Positions 48,637-58,062 of a DNA stretch of 64,000 bases are shown in pieces. The notes beneath the pieces are model-generated. The model ran no database searches, was not told the origin of the DNA, and saw only the letters and a program-made list of their open reading frames with translations. This stretch comes from Oceanobacillus massiliensis str. N'diop (GTDB taxonomy: Bacteria > Bacillota > Bacilli > Bacillales > Amphibacillaceae): the NCBI RefSeq assembly GCF_000285495.1, contig NZ_HE610977.1, positions 74,858-138,857 of the forward strand, in the 5' to 3' direction. Position 1 is the first letter of the stretch. Each line of letters starts with the position of its first letter. A program made the translations under genes and the position numbers.

Positions 48637-49518
48637 TTATTTTTTAATTTGGCTCATAACTTCTTCTGCAAAGTTTTCTTCGCGTTTTTCCATTCCTTCG
48701 CCTACTTCATAGCGTACGAATGCCTTAACGGAAGCACCTTTATCAGCAACATATTTTTTTACTTTCTGATCTGGATCTTTGACAAAGCTTTGCTCCAGCA
48801 GAACGATTGTCTCGAAGAATTTGCCTAGACGGCCTTCAACCATCTTCTCAACGATATTTTCAGGTTTTCCTTCATTAAGTGCTTGTGTTTTTAATACTTC
48901 ACGCTCACGGTCCACTTCTTCTTCAGAAACTTCATCACGAGACACATAACGTGGATTTACAGCTGCAACATGCATCGAAACATCTTTTCCGACTTGCTCA
49001 TCTGTAGTACCTTCTAGCAGGGATAGCACACCAATGCGTCCACCCATGTGAAGATAGGCGCCAAACGCGTCATTATCTGTTTTTTCGATTACAGTAAAGC
49101 GACGAAGGGAGATTTTTTCTCCAATTGTAGATACAGCTGAATTGATAGCTGTTTCAACCGTTTCTCCACCATTAAGCTTTTGCTGCAGGGCCTCTTCTAC
49201 TGTTTCAGGCTGTTCACTGATGATATGTTTGCCAAGATCAGTAAGCAGTGTCTTGAATTGCTCATTTTTTGTAACGAAGTCTGTTTCGCAGTTCACTTCA
49301 ATGATTGCCGCTTTATTGCCTTCGATTTCAATGTGTGTTAATCCCTCTGCTGCAATGCGGTCTGCTTTCTTAGCAGCCTTTGCAATACCTTTTTCACGCA
49401 GGAAATCGATAGCAGCTTCAATGTTTCCGTCTGTTTCCTGAAGTGCTTTTTTACAATCCATCATTCCAGCACCTGTTTTTTCGCGTAATTCTTTAACCAT
49501 TTGAGCAGTAATAGCCAT
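48637..49518 (-). CDS. tsf: Elongation factor Ts
   Basis: Nucleotide exchange factor of EF-Tu. The 293-residue product starts [20 protein letters not shown] and has the TDFV motif in [15 protein letters not shown]. Length and sequence are standard. It follows rpsB as in nearly all bacteria. Confidence 0.98.
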   Translation of the reverse strand: MAITAQMVKELREKTGAGMMDCKKALQETDGNIEAAIDFLREKGIAKAAKKADRIAAEGLTHIEIEGNKAAIIEVNCETDFVTKNEQFKTLLTDLGKHIISEQPETVEEALQQKLNGGETVETAINSAVSTIGEKISLRRFTVIEKTDNDAFGAYLHMGGRIGVLSLLEGTTDEQVGKDVSMHVAAVNPRYVSRDEVSEEEVDREREVLKTQALNEGKPENIVEKMVEGRLGKFFETIVLLEQSFVKDPDQKVKKYVADKGASVKAFVRYEVGEGMEKREENFAEEVMSQIKK

Positions 49519-49569
49519 GATAGATCCTCCTTTAAGTAGTTAAGCTTCAGTTATTTGGTCTTTAAAAAA

Positions 49570-49600
49570 GGTGATAAAAGGCTCATATCCTCTTATCACC
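49570..49600 (-). terminator. Attenuator-like hairpin between rpsB and tsf
   Basis: GGTGATAAGAGG (49600-49589) pairs with CCTTTTATCACC (49581-49570) with one mismatch, followed by TTTTTTAAA on the minus strand. It may reduce tsf expression relative to rpsB. Confidence 0.7.
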
Positions 49601-49616
49601 CTGACCTTTTCTAAAA

Positions 49617-50375
49617 TTATTCTTGAGTTGAATCAGCAGTAGTAGCTTCTTCAGAAGATTCTTCTGCTTGTGCTTCTGCTTCTTCTATTTCTTCTCCCTG
49701 TTTCACTTCTAAAATAGCATCTGCCATTTTTGAAGTCAAAAGTTTAACAGCGCGAATAGCGTCATCGTTTGCAGGGATAACATAATCGATTTCATCAGGA
49801 TCACAGTTAGTATCTACAATACCGATGATAGGAATGTTTAATTTGTGTGCTTCAGCAATAGCGATACGCTCTTTACGAGGATCGATTACAAATAATGCAT
49901 CTGGAAGCTTTGTCATTTCTTTAATTCCACCAAGGAATTTAACTAAACGATCTTTTTCTTTTAATAAGTTTACAACTTCTTTTTTAGGTAGAACTTCAAA
50001 AGTACCATCTTCTTCCATTTTTTCAATGGATTTCAATCGATTGATACGTTTGCGGATTGTTTGGAAGTTAGTAAGTGTACCGCCCAACCAGCGTTGGTTA
50101 ACATAGTACATACCAGAACGAGCTGCCTCGTCACGCACTGAATCCTGCGCTTGTTTTTTTGTACCTACGAAAAGAATGGTACCGCCGTTTGATGCGATTT
50201 CTTTTACATAGTTATAAGCTTCATCTACCTTTTTAACTGTTTTTTGCAGGTCGATGATATAAATCCCGTTACGCTCCGTAAAGATGTATTTTTTCATCTT
50301 TGGATTCCAACGGCGAGTCTGATGTCCAAAATGTACACCAGCTTCAAGCAGTTGCTTCATTGATATAGCTGCCAT
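49617..50375 (-). CDS. rpsB: 30S ribosomal protein S2
   Basis: Essential small-subunit protein at the head-body junction. The 252-residue product has the typical [19 protein letters not shown] and [17 protein letters not shown]. The C-terminus carries a Glu-rich tail, which is common in Bacilli. ATG 50375 follows TAGGAGGAA. It has its own promoter inside the end of swrB. Confidence 0.98.
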   Translation of the reverse strand: MAAISMKQLLEAGVHFGHQTRRWNPKMKKYIFTERNGIYIIDLQKTVKKVDEAYNYVKEIASNGGTILFVGTKKQAQDSVRDEAARSGMYYVNQRWLGGTLTNFQTIRKRINRLKSIEKMEEDGTFEVLPKKEVVNLLKEKDRLVKFLGGIKEMTKLPDALFVIDPRKERIAIAEAHKLNIPIIGIVDTNCDPDEIDYVIPANDDAIRAVKLLTSKMADAILEVKQGEEIEEAEAQAEESSEEATTADSTQE

Positions 50376-50529
50376 AATAAATTCCTCCTAGTGGTTTTTT
50401 TCCTCCGTTCAGATCATCTCTGTATATAGACTATTCATTTGAACAGCACCGAACATACAAATCACTGGACGTGTGTTTTTAAGACTTGTTTCATCCGTAA
50501 AGATAAACATAGTATTTACACCAAAAGTT

Positions 50530-50558
50530 ACTATACCATATGGGATGAAGGTAATCAA
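50530..50558 (-). promoter_or_regulatory. rpsB promoter (sigma-A)
   Basis: TTGATT (50558-50553) and TATAGT (50535-50530) on the minus strand are exactly 17 bases apart; the -35 box overlaps the swrB stop. A leader of about 145 bases follows, in which S2 autoregulation would be expected. Strong call for promoter, weak for the leader. Confidence 0.75.
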
Positions 50559-51010
50559 GCATTTATATTGTTTTTTTGATGCATTTTAACAATAATCTCT
50601 GCCTCCGTCTTTCCACAATTCAATTTCCTGGCAATTTCGCCAATTGACAGCCCTTCTTGGTGCAGCTGAAGTACCCTTGATTCCAGCGAGGCTTCCATTG
50701 TATCCGTATATTCAATATCAGCAGGCAGAAAGTCTGGTTCGATATCTGAGTCCGCTTCAGACTTGTCTGCAGGTTCTGCTGCTGCAGCAGGTTCTGATTT
50801 AACTGGTCTCTGTATATGCTTCTCCTGCTGCAGTTCTTCCTGCAATCGGCTGTTTTCTCTTTTTATCTCCTGCAGGTATTTATCAAATAGTGCTTCTATT
50901 TCTGTTGAATCCTGTGTTTTAAATGTATGAAGCTGCTGGAAAAGCTTATATATCGCAGCGATGGCGACCAAATGCAATAAAAAACTGATGATTAATAGGA
51001 AAGATACCAT
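50555..51010 (-). CDS. swrB: SwrB-like protein (DUF6115 family)
   Basis: SwrB activates flagellar type III export and sigma-D motility in B. subtilis, where its gene follows sigD and precedes rpsB. The 151-residue product has an N-terminal membrane segment (about 2-22), a coiled coil (about 30-65), a low-complexity linker, and a C-terminal helix-turn-helix-like part, LHQEGLSIGEIARKLNCGKT. Sequence likeness to SwrB is limited, so the call leans on layout and position. Confidence 0.75.
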   Translation of the reverse strand: MVSFLLIISFLLHLVAIAAIYKLFQQLHTFKTQDSTEIEALFDKYLQEIKRENSRLQEELQQEKHIQRPVKSEPAAAAEPADKSEADSDIEPDFLPADIEYTDTMEASLESRVLQLHQEGLSIGEIARKLNCGKTEAEIIVKMHQKNNINA

Positions 51011-51022
51011 TTTCGTTCTCCT

Positions 51023-51325
51023 TTAGCCGTTAATATCAATTCGCTTACCCAAATATGGATGATTGGCAATTGGTTCATCATTTTCCTGTTCCAATTGACT
51101 GTCACCCGATTCGGATGACTCTGATTCACCCTTGTTTGCCTTTACTTTATATGTATCTTCCAATTTATTTACCTTTGTCCTCATTAATTCCTGCTGTTTT
51201 ACCTGTGCTTGTCCTAGCGATTCCTGGAAATGCTGACCTTGTTTCGTTATATTTTCCTGAATTTTGCCGATATCCTGCGTCCTGGGCAGTGCAACCTGCA
51301 TTTCTATCGATTTCCAGCTCAACAT
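51023..51325 (-). CDS. Hypothetical protein, 100 residues
   Basis: I do not recognise a family. The product starts MLSWKSIEMQVALPRTQDIG, has a Gln-rich helical middle part that could form a coiled coil, a Ser/Glu-rich linker and a short C-terminus NHPYLGKRIDING. No signal peptide or membrane segment is seen. ATG 51325 follows AAAGGGG; the ten upstream codons overlap the end of fapA. It is cotranscribed with fapA and swrB, so a link with motility is likely but unproven. Confidence 0.75.
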   Translation of the reverse strand: MLSWKSIEMQVALPRTQDIGKIQENITKQGQHFQESLGQAQVKQQELMRTKVNKLEDTYKVKANKGESESSESGDSQLEQENDEPIANHPYLGKRIDING

Positions 51326-51347
51326 AATCAGCCCCTTTAACGATGAT

Positions 51348-52721
51348 TTAATCAAATAAAGGATGAATCATTATTTCATTATTAACCAGATTAATCTTCA
51401 CGTAATGATATTCGGTTTTAATTTTCTTCTTATATTTACCAAAGGCAATGATAGTATTATGATGAATGAAATTTCTGACTATTAGATCGGCATCTTTTTC
51501 ACTGCCGATACGAGCATTGATATTTTCTAAGTCACTCTCAATATGTAATAATTGTTCTTTTACTTTCTTTACTGAGTTCTTTTGTCTCAGGAGTGAAATA
51601 CGCAGTTTGGAGTTGGAAGAGATATCCTGCTGTTCCAGTTTGCTCCCGATAATCGATAGCTTTCGCAGCTTATCTTCCAGTTCTTTTTGCTGTCTCTTTA
51701 GCGCAGCCTCTTTATCCGAAATACGCTTATTGACTCCAAATACAATTTCTGTGATTGTACTTAAACGATTCCCGATATCTTTTGCTTCTATTCGTTTTCC
51801 GGCCGATAGCGTACCACCAATGATATTACCCCTTTGGCAGAAGATATGCCCTTCAGCGATGCACTCACTATGCAGAATGGAGTTCTCAACATATAGATCA
51901 CTCGATGTCTCTACAGTCCCCTGGTTGATATATCCGATTGTTACATTTCCAGATGCCTTTACCAGCCCGCTTCCTTGCCCGGCAAGTCCCTCGGCTATAT
52001 AAACAGAACCGCCCGCAATTATGGTAGCCGATTCCACCATGCCATAGATCTTGATATCTCCTTCAGCCTGCACTTGAAAACCATTCGGCACATCTCCGTG
52101 GATGACGATTGTTCCCACAAAATTCAAATTTCCTGTTTTCATGGATAATGTTTCATGTACCTCATAGATTGGGAAAACGTGAATATATCTCCCGACTATA
52201 CTGATCTGCCCATCTGTCACAGCATAGAATGACATATTTTCTTCTCGGTAGACAACATTATTTCCTGCCCTTACTTTAACTGGCTTTCCTGACTTTGGCT
52301 GGACCGTATTCCCGCTGACATCGATGCCTTCAATCCCTTCCTTTGGATTAATGACAACAGCCAGTTTCTGTCCCTTGGCAACACTTGGTATCCGCATGAC
52401 GTTCCGAAAGTCCCATTCCGACGTTCTCTCGTGCTTTGTGTCGAGATTAAGCTCGTACTTAATGTAACCATCCTGCCCATCTACTACTGCAAGACCCTTG
52501 GCAATCTGCAATGGAAATAAGTCATTTGAATGGCTGGATAGGATTTGATTGACCGCAGTCTGATCGACACCATATAAAACATTATTAGCATCAAAAAACC
52601 GGCGAATCGATGCTTCATCAGTTTCCAAGTCCTTACAAACGCCACTATCTTTACAGTGCATGAAGGCTGTCATTTTGTCGCGGGAGATGTCAATATAGAA
52701 ATTATCTGTTAGTTGATTCAT
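51348..52721 (-). CDS. FapA family protein (DUF342)
   Basis: A 457-residue DUF342 protein; Pfam names the family flagellar assembly protein A because of gene context. The middle part has repeated beta-strand units (FVGTIVIHGDVPNGFQVQAE, DIKIYGMVESATIIAGGSVY) that resemble a polymer-forming beta helix of the bactofilin type. A coiled coil (about 335-400) and a small C-terminal domain follow. B. subtilis has sigD next to swrB without this gene; here it and the small gene after it are inserted between them. Confidence 0.85.
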   Translation of the reverse strand: MNQLTDNFYIDISRDKMTAFMHCKDSGVCKDLETDEASIRRFFDANNVLYGVDQTAVNQILSSHSNDLFPLQIAKGLAVVDGQDGYIKYELNLDTKHERTSEWDFRNVMRIPSVAKGQKLAVVINPKEGIEGIDVSGNTVQPKSGKPVKVRAGNNVVYREENMSFYAVTDGQISIVGRYIHVFPIYEVHETLSMKTGNLNFVGTIVIHGDVPNGFQVQAEGDIKIYGMVESATIIAGGSVYIAEGLAGQGSGLVKASGNVTIGYINQGTVETSSDLYVENSILHSECIAEGHIFCQRGNIIGGTLSAGKRIEAKDIGNRLSTITEIVFGVNKRISDKEAALKRQQKELEDKLRKLSIIGSKLEQQDISSNSKLRISLLRQKNSVKKVKEQLLHIESDLENINARIGSEKDADLIVRNFIHHNTIIAFGKYKKKIKTEYHYVKINLVNNEIMIHPLFD

Positions 52722-52769
52722 ACCTTTCTCCCCTTTGAAATCATATAATTTCTCAAACAGTGATCTATA

Positions 52770-53549
52770 TTAATTGAAAACTTGCATCTTCGTTAATGAC
52801 TTTCTTAATTTAAAAATCGACCGTTTGTGTATCTGTGAAATTCTTGATGTTGTCAATCCAATGATTTGCCCAATTTCAGTAAATGTCAATTCTTCATTAT
52901 AGAAAAGACTGATGACCAATTGCTCCTTTTCATTCAAGTATTTTATCCCCTCAATAAGTTCGCCTTTCATTTCATCCTGCATGACATGCCTATCAGGAAG
53001 AATAGCAGTATCATCTGGAATGGAATAGCCTATTCCCTCTTTAAGATCTGTCTTGCCGCCTTTTGGTTTCTCTTCAATGGAAAGAATATTCCCAAATAGA
53101 GAATCCTTTATTGCCGTTTCGACTTCATCGGCCGACATTCCAGTTATCTCAGCGATTTCTTCAGAGGATGCCTCCCTTTGATGCTTCTGCTCGAAATGCT
53201 CTGCCGCCTGTTCCACTTTTTTCGTCTTCTCCCTTATCGACCTCGGGAGCCAATCTTCCTTTCTCAGCCCATCGATAATAGATCCTTTAATTCTAAAAGA
53301 TGCATAGGTATCAAACTTCAAATCCCGCCCCGGGTCAAACTTCTTTAAAGCATCATAAAGCCCCAGAAGCCCGAAGCTTTTAACATCATCCTTACTCACA
53401 CGGCTCGGAAGGTGACTTGAAATACGCTCTGTATGAAAATTAACGAGATACATGTAGTTAGCAATCAGTTCATTGGCAGCATCGCCGCTCCTATTCTTTA
53501 TCCAATCTTCCCAAAGCTCCTGTTCAAGAGGAGAATTTTTTGAATTCAT
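52770..53549 (-). CDS. sigD: RNA polymerase sigma factor SigD (FliA/WhiG family)
   Basis: Sigma factor for late flagellar, chemotaxis and autolysin genes. The 259-residue product has region 2 (GLLGLYDALKKFDPGRDLKF), region 3 (EASSEEIAEITGMSADEVE) and region 4 (FTEIGQIIGLTTSRISQIHK). ATG 53549 follows GGGGGAG. It ends the chemotaxis part of the operon after cheD, as in B. subtilis. Confidence 0.96.
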   Translation of the reverse strand: MNSKNSPLEQELWEDWIKNRSGDAANELIANYMYLVNFHTERISSHLPSRVSKDDVKSFGLLGLYDALKKFDPGRDLKFDTYASFRIKGSIIDGLRKEDWLPRSIREKTKKVEQAAEHFEQKHQREASSEEIAEITGMSADEVETAIKDSLFGNILSIEEKPKGGKTDLKEGIGYSIPDDTAILPDRHVMQDEMKGELIEGIKYLNEKEQLVISLFYNEELTFTEIGQIIGLTTSRISQIHKRSIFKLRKSLTKMQVFN

Positions 53550-53589
53550 AGGTTGTGCTCCCCCTTCTGTTTTAGATAATGATGATAAT

Positions 53590-54087
53590 TCAGATAAAGA
53601 ATTCCTCTTTATTGATCTTTCTGATTTTCATCTTGCAGTCAATAGGGTCAAATTCGATTGTTCTTCCCACGTTCCCGCCTACATCCGAAGCAATGATGGG
53701 GATTTGAAATTCATGCAGCTTTTGCTGAACAGCTTCTGCATTTCTTGGACCGATTCGCATAATATCAGAGCCTGAGCTAAACTGAAACATCTGTGCGCCT
53801 CCTGCCATCTTTGCTTTTAATCCAAACTTTCTTGCACCATTTTCGAGCAGCAGGTCAACAAGACATGGGATGGCAGTGTCGGCATATTTGAATTTATTGA
53901 TTTTTGTCTGTTTGGCTGCATGTGAGTCAGGAAGCAGAACGTGGGACAAACCGGCAATCATCTTAGATTCGTCATATATGACAACACCAATACATGAACC
54001 AAGGCCAGAAGTTCGGATGATATTGGGCGGCTTCACAATATTTAGATCGGCTATACCGACTTTTATGATTGTAGTTGTTTCACTCAT
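53590..54087 (-). CDS. cheD: Chemoreceptor glutamine deamidase CheD
   Basis: Deamidates Gln residues on receptors and works with CheC. The 165-residue product (B. subtilis 166) has the catalytic Cys in GLGSCIGVVIYD, His in LSHVLLPDS and Thr in YADTAIPCL. Three ATG codons stand side by side (54093, 54090, 54087); the last gives MSETTTIIKVG and the best distance to GGGAA. It overlaps cheC by eight bases. Confidence 0.93.
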   Translation of the reverse strand: MSETTTIIKVGIADLNIVKPPNIIRTSGLGSCIGVVIYDESKMIAGLSHVLLPDSHAAKQTKINKFKYADTAIPCLVDLLLENGARKFGLKAKMAGGAQMFQFSSGSDIMRIGPRNAEAVQQKLHEFQIPIIASDVGGNVGRTIEFDPIDCKMKIRKINKEEFFI

Positions 54088-54715
54088 CATCATTAATTCC
54101 CAATGCATTGAATAATTTGGAAAATGATTCCGGGTCCGGGAGCAGGAAGAAGTTCCCATGAATGCCTTCTGGTGAATCATCATTATTGATCTCTGTATCA
54201 ATAATGATTGCATAATCGGTTACTTGCGAGATTTCCAGTAAGCCTACCGTTAGAATCGCCCCAGCCATGTCAATACCAAGATAGGGTACGGAGGGCTGCA
54301 TGTTGATTTTGGTAAAATCAGATAATGCTGTCAAATAGGAACCCGTAACGATATTACCGATTTCATGAAGAGCGGACATTGCTAGTTCGTTTTCCCGTTC
54401 CCCGTCAAATAATGAATAGCCCGGATCATTGGTAAGTATTCTAACCAGATATTCGGCCTCGTCTACGGAAAGGATTAAATAAACCGTTCCCGGAGCTTCA
54501 CCCAAAATTCGAAACATGAGGCCAACAATCGTTTCATCTGGCCCGCCAATCAATTCCATTATTTCATCATAGCTTACAATGTTGACGGACGGAACATTCA
54601 TTTCGACTTTTGTGTTCAATAACTTGGATAGAGAAGTCGCAGCATTACCCGCTCCGATATTGCCGATCTCCCGAAGTACATCCTTCTGTTCATATGTTAG
54701 ATTAATATATTCCAT
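54080..54715 (-). CDS. cheC: CheY-P phosphatase CheC
   Basis: Removes phosphate from CheY-P and is stimulated by CheD. The 211-residue product has two phosphatase-like helices, EIGNIGAGNAATSLSKLL near residue 15 and MSALHEIGNIVTGSYLTAL near residue 110, each with the Glu-Asn pair. It starts just after cheW and overlaps cheD. Confidence 0.94.
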   Translation of the reverse strand: MEYINLTYEQKDVLREIGNIGAGNAATSLSKLLNTKVEMNVPSVNIVSYDEIMELIGGPDETIVGLMFRILGEAPGTVYLILSVDEAEYLVRILTNDPGYSLFDGERENELAMSALHEIGNIVTGSYLTALSDFTKINMQPSVPYLGIDMAGAILTVGLLEISQVTDYAIIIDTEINNDDSPEGIHGNFFLLPDPESFSKLFNALGINDDE

Positions 54716-54718
54716 TAT

Positions 54719-55189
54719 CTAACCTTCAAGCGATTTCAGTTCGTTTATGTCTTGCAGGGAAAGCACCTTTTCTAAATCAAGCAAAATCAACAAACGGTCT
54801 TCCAGTTTGGCAACCCCTTCAATATAATCTGCATCCACAGAACCAATCACTTCGGGAGCCGGTTCAATCTGATCCGCAGGGATATCTATTACATCATTTG
54901 CCGAATCAACAATCAATCCCACTTCCGCTTCATTGATCTGTGCAATGATAATTCTATTATTCTCATTTAATTCGATGTCCGTCATGCCGAATCTTAGCCT
55001 TAAGTCAATGACAGGTATTACCACACCACGGAGATTGATTACCCCTTTAACAAATAAAGCGGTTTGTGGGACTCTGGTGATTGGCAGCAGTCTTTCAATA
55101 GAACCGATTTGATTGACTGGCACAGCATACTCCTCGTCTTCAAGTTGAAAGATAATCATCTTTTTAGTTGACGCTGATACATTTTCCAA
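54719..55189 (-). CDS. cheW: Chemotaxis coupling protein CheW
   Basis: Couples receptors to the CheA kinase. The 156-residue product has MIIFQLEDEEYAVPVNQIGS, RVPQTALFVKGVINLRGVVI-type and PVIDLRLRFG segments. The start is TTG 55189 after AGGAGGAGAAGAAA. It lies 50 bases behind cheB, with no cheA between, although CheA is the protein CheW is expected to bind. Confidence 0.95.
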   Translation of the reverse strand: MENVSASTKKMIIFQLEDEEYAVPVNQIGSIERLLPITRVPQTALFVKGVINLRGVVIPVIDLRLRFGMTDIELNENNRIIIAQINEAEVGLIVDSANDVIDIPADQIEPAPEVIGSVDADYIEGVAKLEDRLLILLDLEKVLSLQDINELKSLEG

Positions 55190-55239
55190 TTTCTTCTCCT
55201 CCTAAAAATGAAATATTTTATGTAACTGGATTACTAGTC

Positions 55240-56292
55240 TCACGTCTTTTTAGTCCATTCCATCATTATGTCCGCCACTTCATACAATGGCAATACATAA
55301 TCTACATAGGATGTCTTTATGGCAGCTTTTGGCATTCCATAAACAATCGAGGTCTCTTCTGATTCAGCAATAACCAATGTTCCAGGATCTGTTTCCTTCA
55401 AATTGATTATCCCCTCTGTACCATCATTTCCCATACCAGTCAGGATGATGGGGATCTTATTAATCTGCTTCAATAACGCCATAGAGTTGAATAAAATGTC
55501 TACAGCAGGACGGTGGCCTTTTACAGGTGGCTCCTTTGTTAAATAGATAACCAAGGAAGTCCCAACATTCTTGGCCGTCATATGATGATCACCCGGTGCA
55601 ATATAGGCTACTCCCTTTTCAATGATTTCTCCATGCTCCGCCTCTTTCACACGGATTGCACACATTAAGTCCAGTCGATCTGCCAATGACTTGGTAAATC
55701 CTGCCGGCATATGCTGCACAATGAGAATCGGAGCTGCAAAAGTTGCCGGCAAGTGAGTCAATACTTTCTGCAGAGCTCTTGGCCCGCCGGTTGATGTCCC
55801 GATTGCTATAACCGTTTTTTCAAACTTATTCCTAACAGATGCCTTCTGCAATCTGTCAGACGTTAGTTTCTCAGATTTACGGTTTTCCAAGTCTACCATG
55901 GAAGCGGTGATAACCTTTGAAATAATTTCCTCTTCAATCTCTCGTATATCGAGAGAAATCGATCCAGAGGGCTTTTTAATGAAATCAACTGCACCATTGG
56001 AAATTGCCTGAATCGTTTTCATTGTGCCTTCTTTTGTCACACTGGAAAGCATGACAACGGGTACCGGATGAACTTGCATAATTTGCTGCAGGGCATCCAT
56101 ACCGTCCATTACTGGCATATGGACGTCGAGAGTAACGACATCGGGGGACAATTTCTTGATTTTATCAATCCCATCTGCTCCATTTCGAGCAGTTGCAATC
56201 ACTTTGATTCGTGAATCACTTTCCAGGATATCAGCAACCATTTTTCTCATAAATGCTGAATCATCAATAACAATTACCCGGACCTGCTCCAT
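55240..56292 (-). CDS. cheB: Protein-glutamate methylesterase CheB
   Basis: Response regulator that demethylates chemoreceptors. The 350-residue product has an N-terminal receiver with phospho-Asp in VVTLDVHMPVMDG, and a methylesterase domain with Ser in GTSTGGPRAL, His in VQHMPAGFT and Asp in GMGNDGTEG. ATG 56292 has GAGGTGAG in front, overlapping the flhG stop; GTG 56301 is too close to it. The phosphate donor CheA is not coded in the operon part seen here. Confidence 0.96.
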   Translation of the reverse strand: MEQVRVIVIDDSAFMRKMVADILESDSRIKVIATARNGADGIDKIKKLSPDVVTLDVHMPVMDGMDALQQIMQVHPVPVVMLSSVTKEGTMKTIQAISNGAVDFIKKPSGSISLDIREIEEEIISKVITASMVDLENRKSEKLTSDRLQKASVRNKFEKTVIAIGTSTGGPRALQKVLTHLPATFAAPILIVQHMPAGFTKSLADRLDLMCAIRVKEAEHGEIIEKGVAYIAPGDHHMTAKNVGTSLVIYLTKEPPVKGHRPAVDILFNSMALLKQINKIPIILTGMGNDGTEGIINLKETDPGTLVIAESEETSIVYGMPKAAIKTSYVDYVLPLYEVADIMMEWTKKT

Positions 56293-56297
56293 CTGGC

Positions 56298-57164
56298 TCA
56301 CCTCGCAATCAATTGTTTTAATTTCTGCACAAAAGAAGACGATGCAGTCCGGTTGAGTTCTTTTGAATTGGACAGATAATTAAATGTAATCTCTTTTATT
56401 GCTCTTGCTGCACTTGATTTATCATTGAACAGGACATAGGGGACTTGCCGGATGACAGCTTGTGTAACTGTTTTATCGTCAGGAATGATCCCCATCGCTT
56501 TGATATCGATATTCAAAAAAGTCGATATGACATTATCAAACTGTCTAAGCGTACGGATCCCGTCCTGATAGCCTGCCGAACGGTTCATGACTACCTGGAT
56601 CGGCATCATACTATCATGGCTGACGACATGCTTTATCATTCCGTATGCATCGGTAATCGATGTTGGTTCAGGTGTTGTAATCACGATACATTCGTCAGAT
56701 GCCAGAATAAAAAACAACCCGTCTTCTGTAACACCAGCCCCCATATCGAACAGGATATAGTCATACATCTCAACGAGTGCTTTGTACTGATCATAAAAAT
56801 AGGATTTGTCGGCCTCCTCCATTTTAAAGAAATGATTCAGGCCGGAACCCGCTGCAATATAGGACAGCCCATTGGGTCCCGTCTCTATAATATCATGGAT
56901 TGTTAATTGCTCCTCGAACATATCGATTATCGTTCTCTTGGAACGCATCCCCATTAGAATATCGATATTGCCCATGCCTACATCAAGATCAAATAAGAGC
57001 ACTTTCTTTTGATGGCTGAGCAGCTGCAATGAAAAATTCAATGCAAAATTGGACTTTCCGACTCCGCCTTTGCCACTGATGACAGAAATGGTTTTTGCCT
57101 GTTTTGGGATTCTCTGATTATCCAGTTTCCGTCTCAGTCCTTCTGCCTGGTCATGCTTCACCAT
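56298..57164 (-). CDS. flhG: MinD-like ATPase FlhG (YlxH)
   Basis: ParA/MinD-type ATPase that sets flagellum number and place together with FlhF. The 288-residue product has ISVISGKGGVGKSNFALNF (deviant Walker A) near residue 30, LFDLDVGMGNIDILMG, and YILFDMGAGVTEDGL. The C-terminal segment is a membrane-targeting helix type. Start choice among GTG/ATG codons at 57170-57161 is uncertain; it overlaps the flhF end. Confidence 0.93.
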   Translation of the reverse strand: MVKHDQAEGLRRKLDNQRIPKQAKTISVISGKGGVGKSNFALNFSLQLLSHQKKVLLFDLDVGMGNIDILMGMRSKRTIIDMFEEQLTIHDIIETGPNGLSYIAAGSGLNHFFKMEEADKSYFYDQYKALVEMYDYILFDMGAGVTEDGLFFILASDECIVITTPEPTSITDAYGMIKHVVSHDSMMPIQVVMNRSAGYQDGIRTLRQFDNVISTFLNIDIKAMGIIPDDKTVTQAVIRQVPYVLFNDKSSAARAIKEITFNYLSNSKELNRTASSSFVQKLKQLIAR

Positions 57165-58062
57165 CATCACCTGCCAAAAGCTTACTAATGTTTTCAGGTG
57201 TTGCCTTCATGAGATCTTCCGGAACATCCTGTCCGTTCGTAATACACGTTATCCCGATCCGTTTTCCTAAAACAATATTTAATATACTGCCGTACTGCCC
57301 TGTTTCATCCTGCTTCGTAAAGATGACACTGTGCACTGGGAGCTGCTGAAACTGATTAAAGATATCCTCCATGTCTTTCGGTTTCGACGTTAGCGAGAGA
57401 ACGAGATGCGTGTATACCTTATCCATATCCAGCATCGACTTGAGTTCATTGATATAGCGTCTATCCCGAAAGTTTCTGCCGGCTGTATCAACCAAAATGA
57501 CGTCGAAGGATGAAAACTTTTCGATAGAATGATAGTAATCCTCAGCCGTATAGGCTACCTCGAGCGGGACGTTTAAAATCCTCGCATAGGTTTTCAATTG
57601 TTCCACGGCAGCAATCCGATACGTATCTGTCGTAATAAAAGCAACTTTCTTTTGATCTTCAAACATCATTTTTGCTGCAACTTTAGCAATTGTGGTGGTC
57701 TTCCCTACTCCGGTAGGTCCAACAAACTGCATTACTTTCTCCTTATAGCGAATGCCGTAATCCCCAATTTGATCCAGTCTTGCTTCAATGCCCGACTGCA
57801 GAAATTGCATGATTGTATCAAAATCAGGATTTTCACTTTCATTCTCATTGGCATTAACTAGCGATTGGACAAGTTCCGCTGCTATCTCTTCATTCACTTC
57901 CTGATCTATCAAATGGTTGTAAGCTACTTGGTAGACCGGGGCAAACTTTTGATTTTCCGCTTTCGTCTGTACTTGAAGGATCTTCTTTAGATTCTGAATC
58001 TCCTGAAGTACATCCTGGTCTTTCGGCTTTTCGTTTTGCCTGGTCTTGTTAGTAGAGGGCAC
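57151..58062 (-). CDS. FlhF C-terminal fragment with GTPase domain
   Basis: The -1 frame, with a possible internal GTG start at 58062 (303 codons). It has the SRP-GTPase motifs GPTGVGKTTTIAKVA, VAFITTDTYRIAAVEQLKTY, VILVDTAGRNFRD and FTKQDETGQYGSIL, without any break. If it is made only from the internal GTG it would lack the N-terminal basic domain. Confidence 0.7.
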   Translation of the reverse strand: MPSTNKTRQNEKPKDQDVLQEIQNLKKILQVQTKAENQKFAPVYQVAYNHLIDQEVNEEIAAELVQSLVNANENESENPDFDTIMQFLQSGIEARLDQIGDYGIRYKEKVMQFVGPTGVGKTTTIAKVAAKMMFEDQKKVAFITTDTYRIAAVEQLKTYARILNVPLEVAYTAEDYYHSIEKFSSFDVILVDTAGRNFRDRRYINELKSMLDMDKVYTHLVLSLTSKPKDMEDIFNQFQQLPVHSVIFTKQDETGQYGSILNIVLGKRIGITCITNGQDVPEDLMKATPENISKLLAGDDGEA

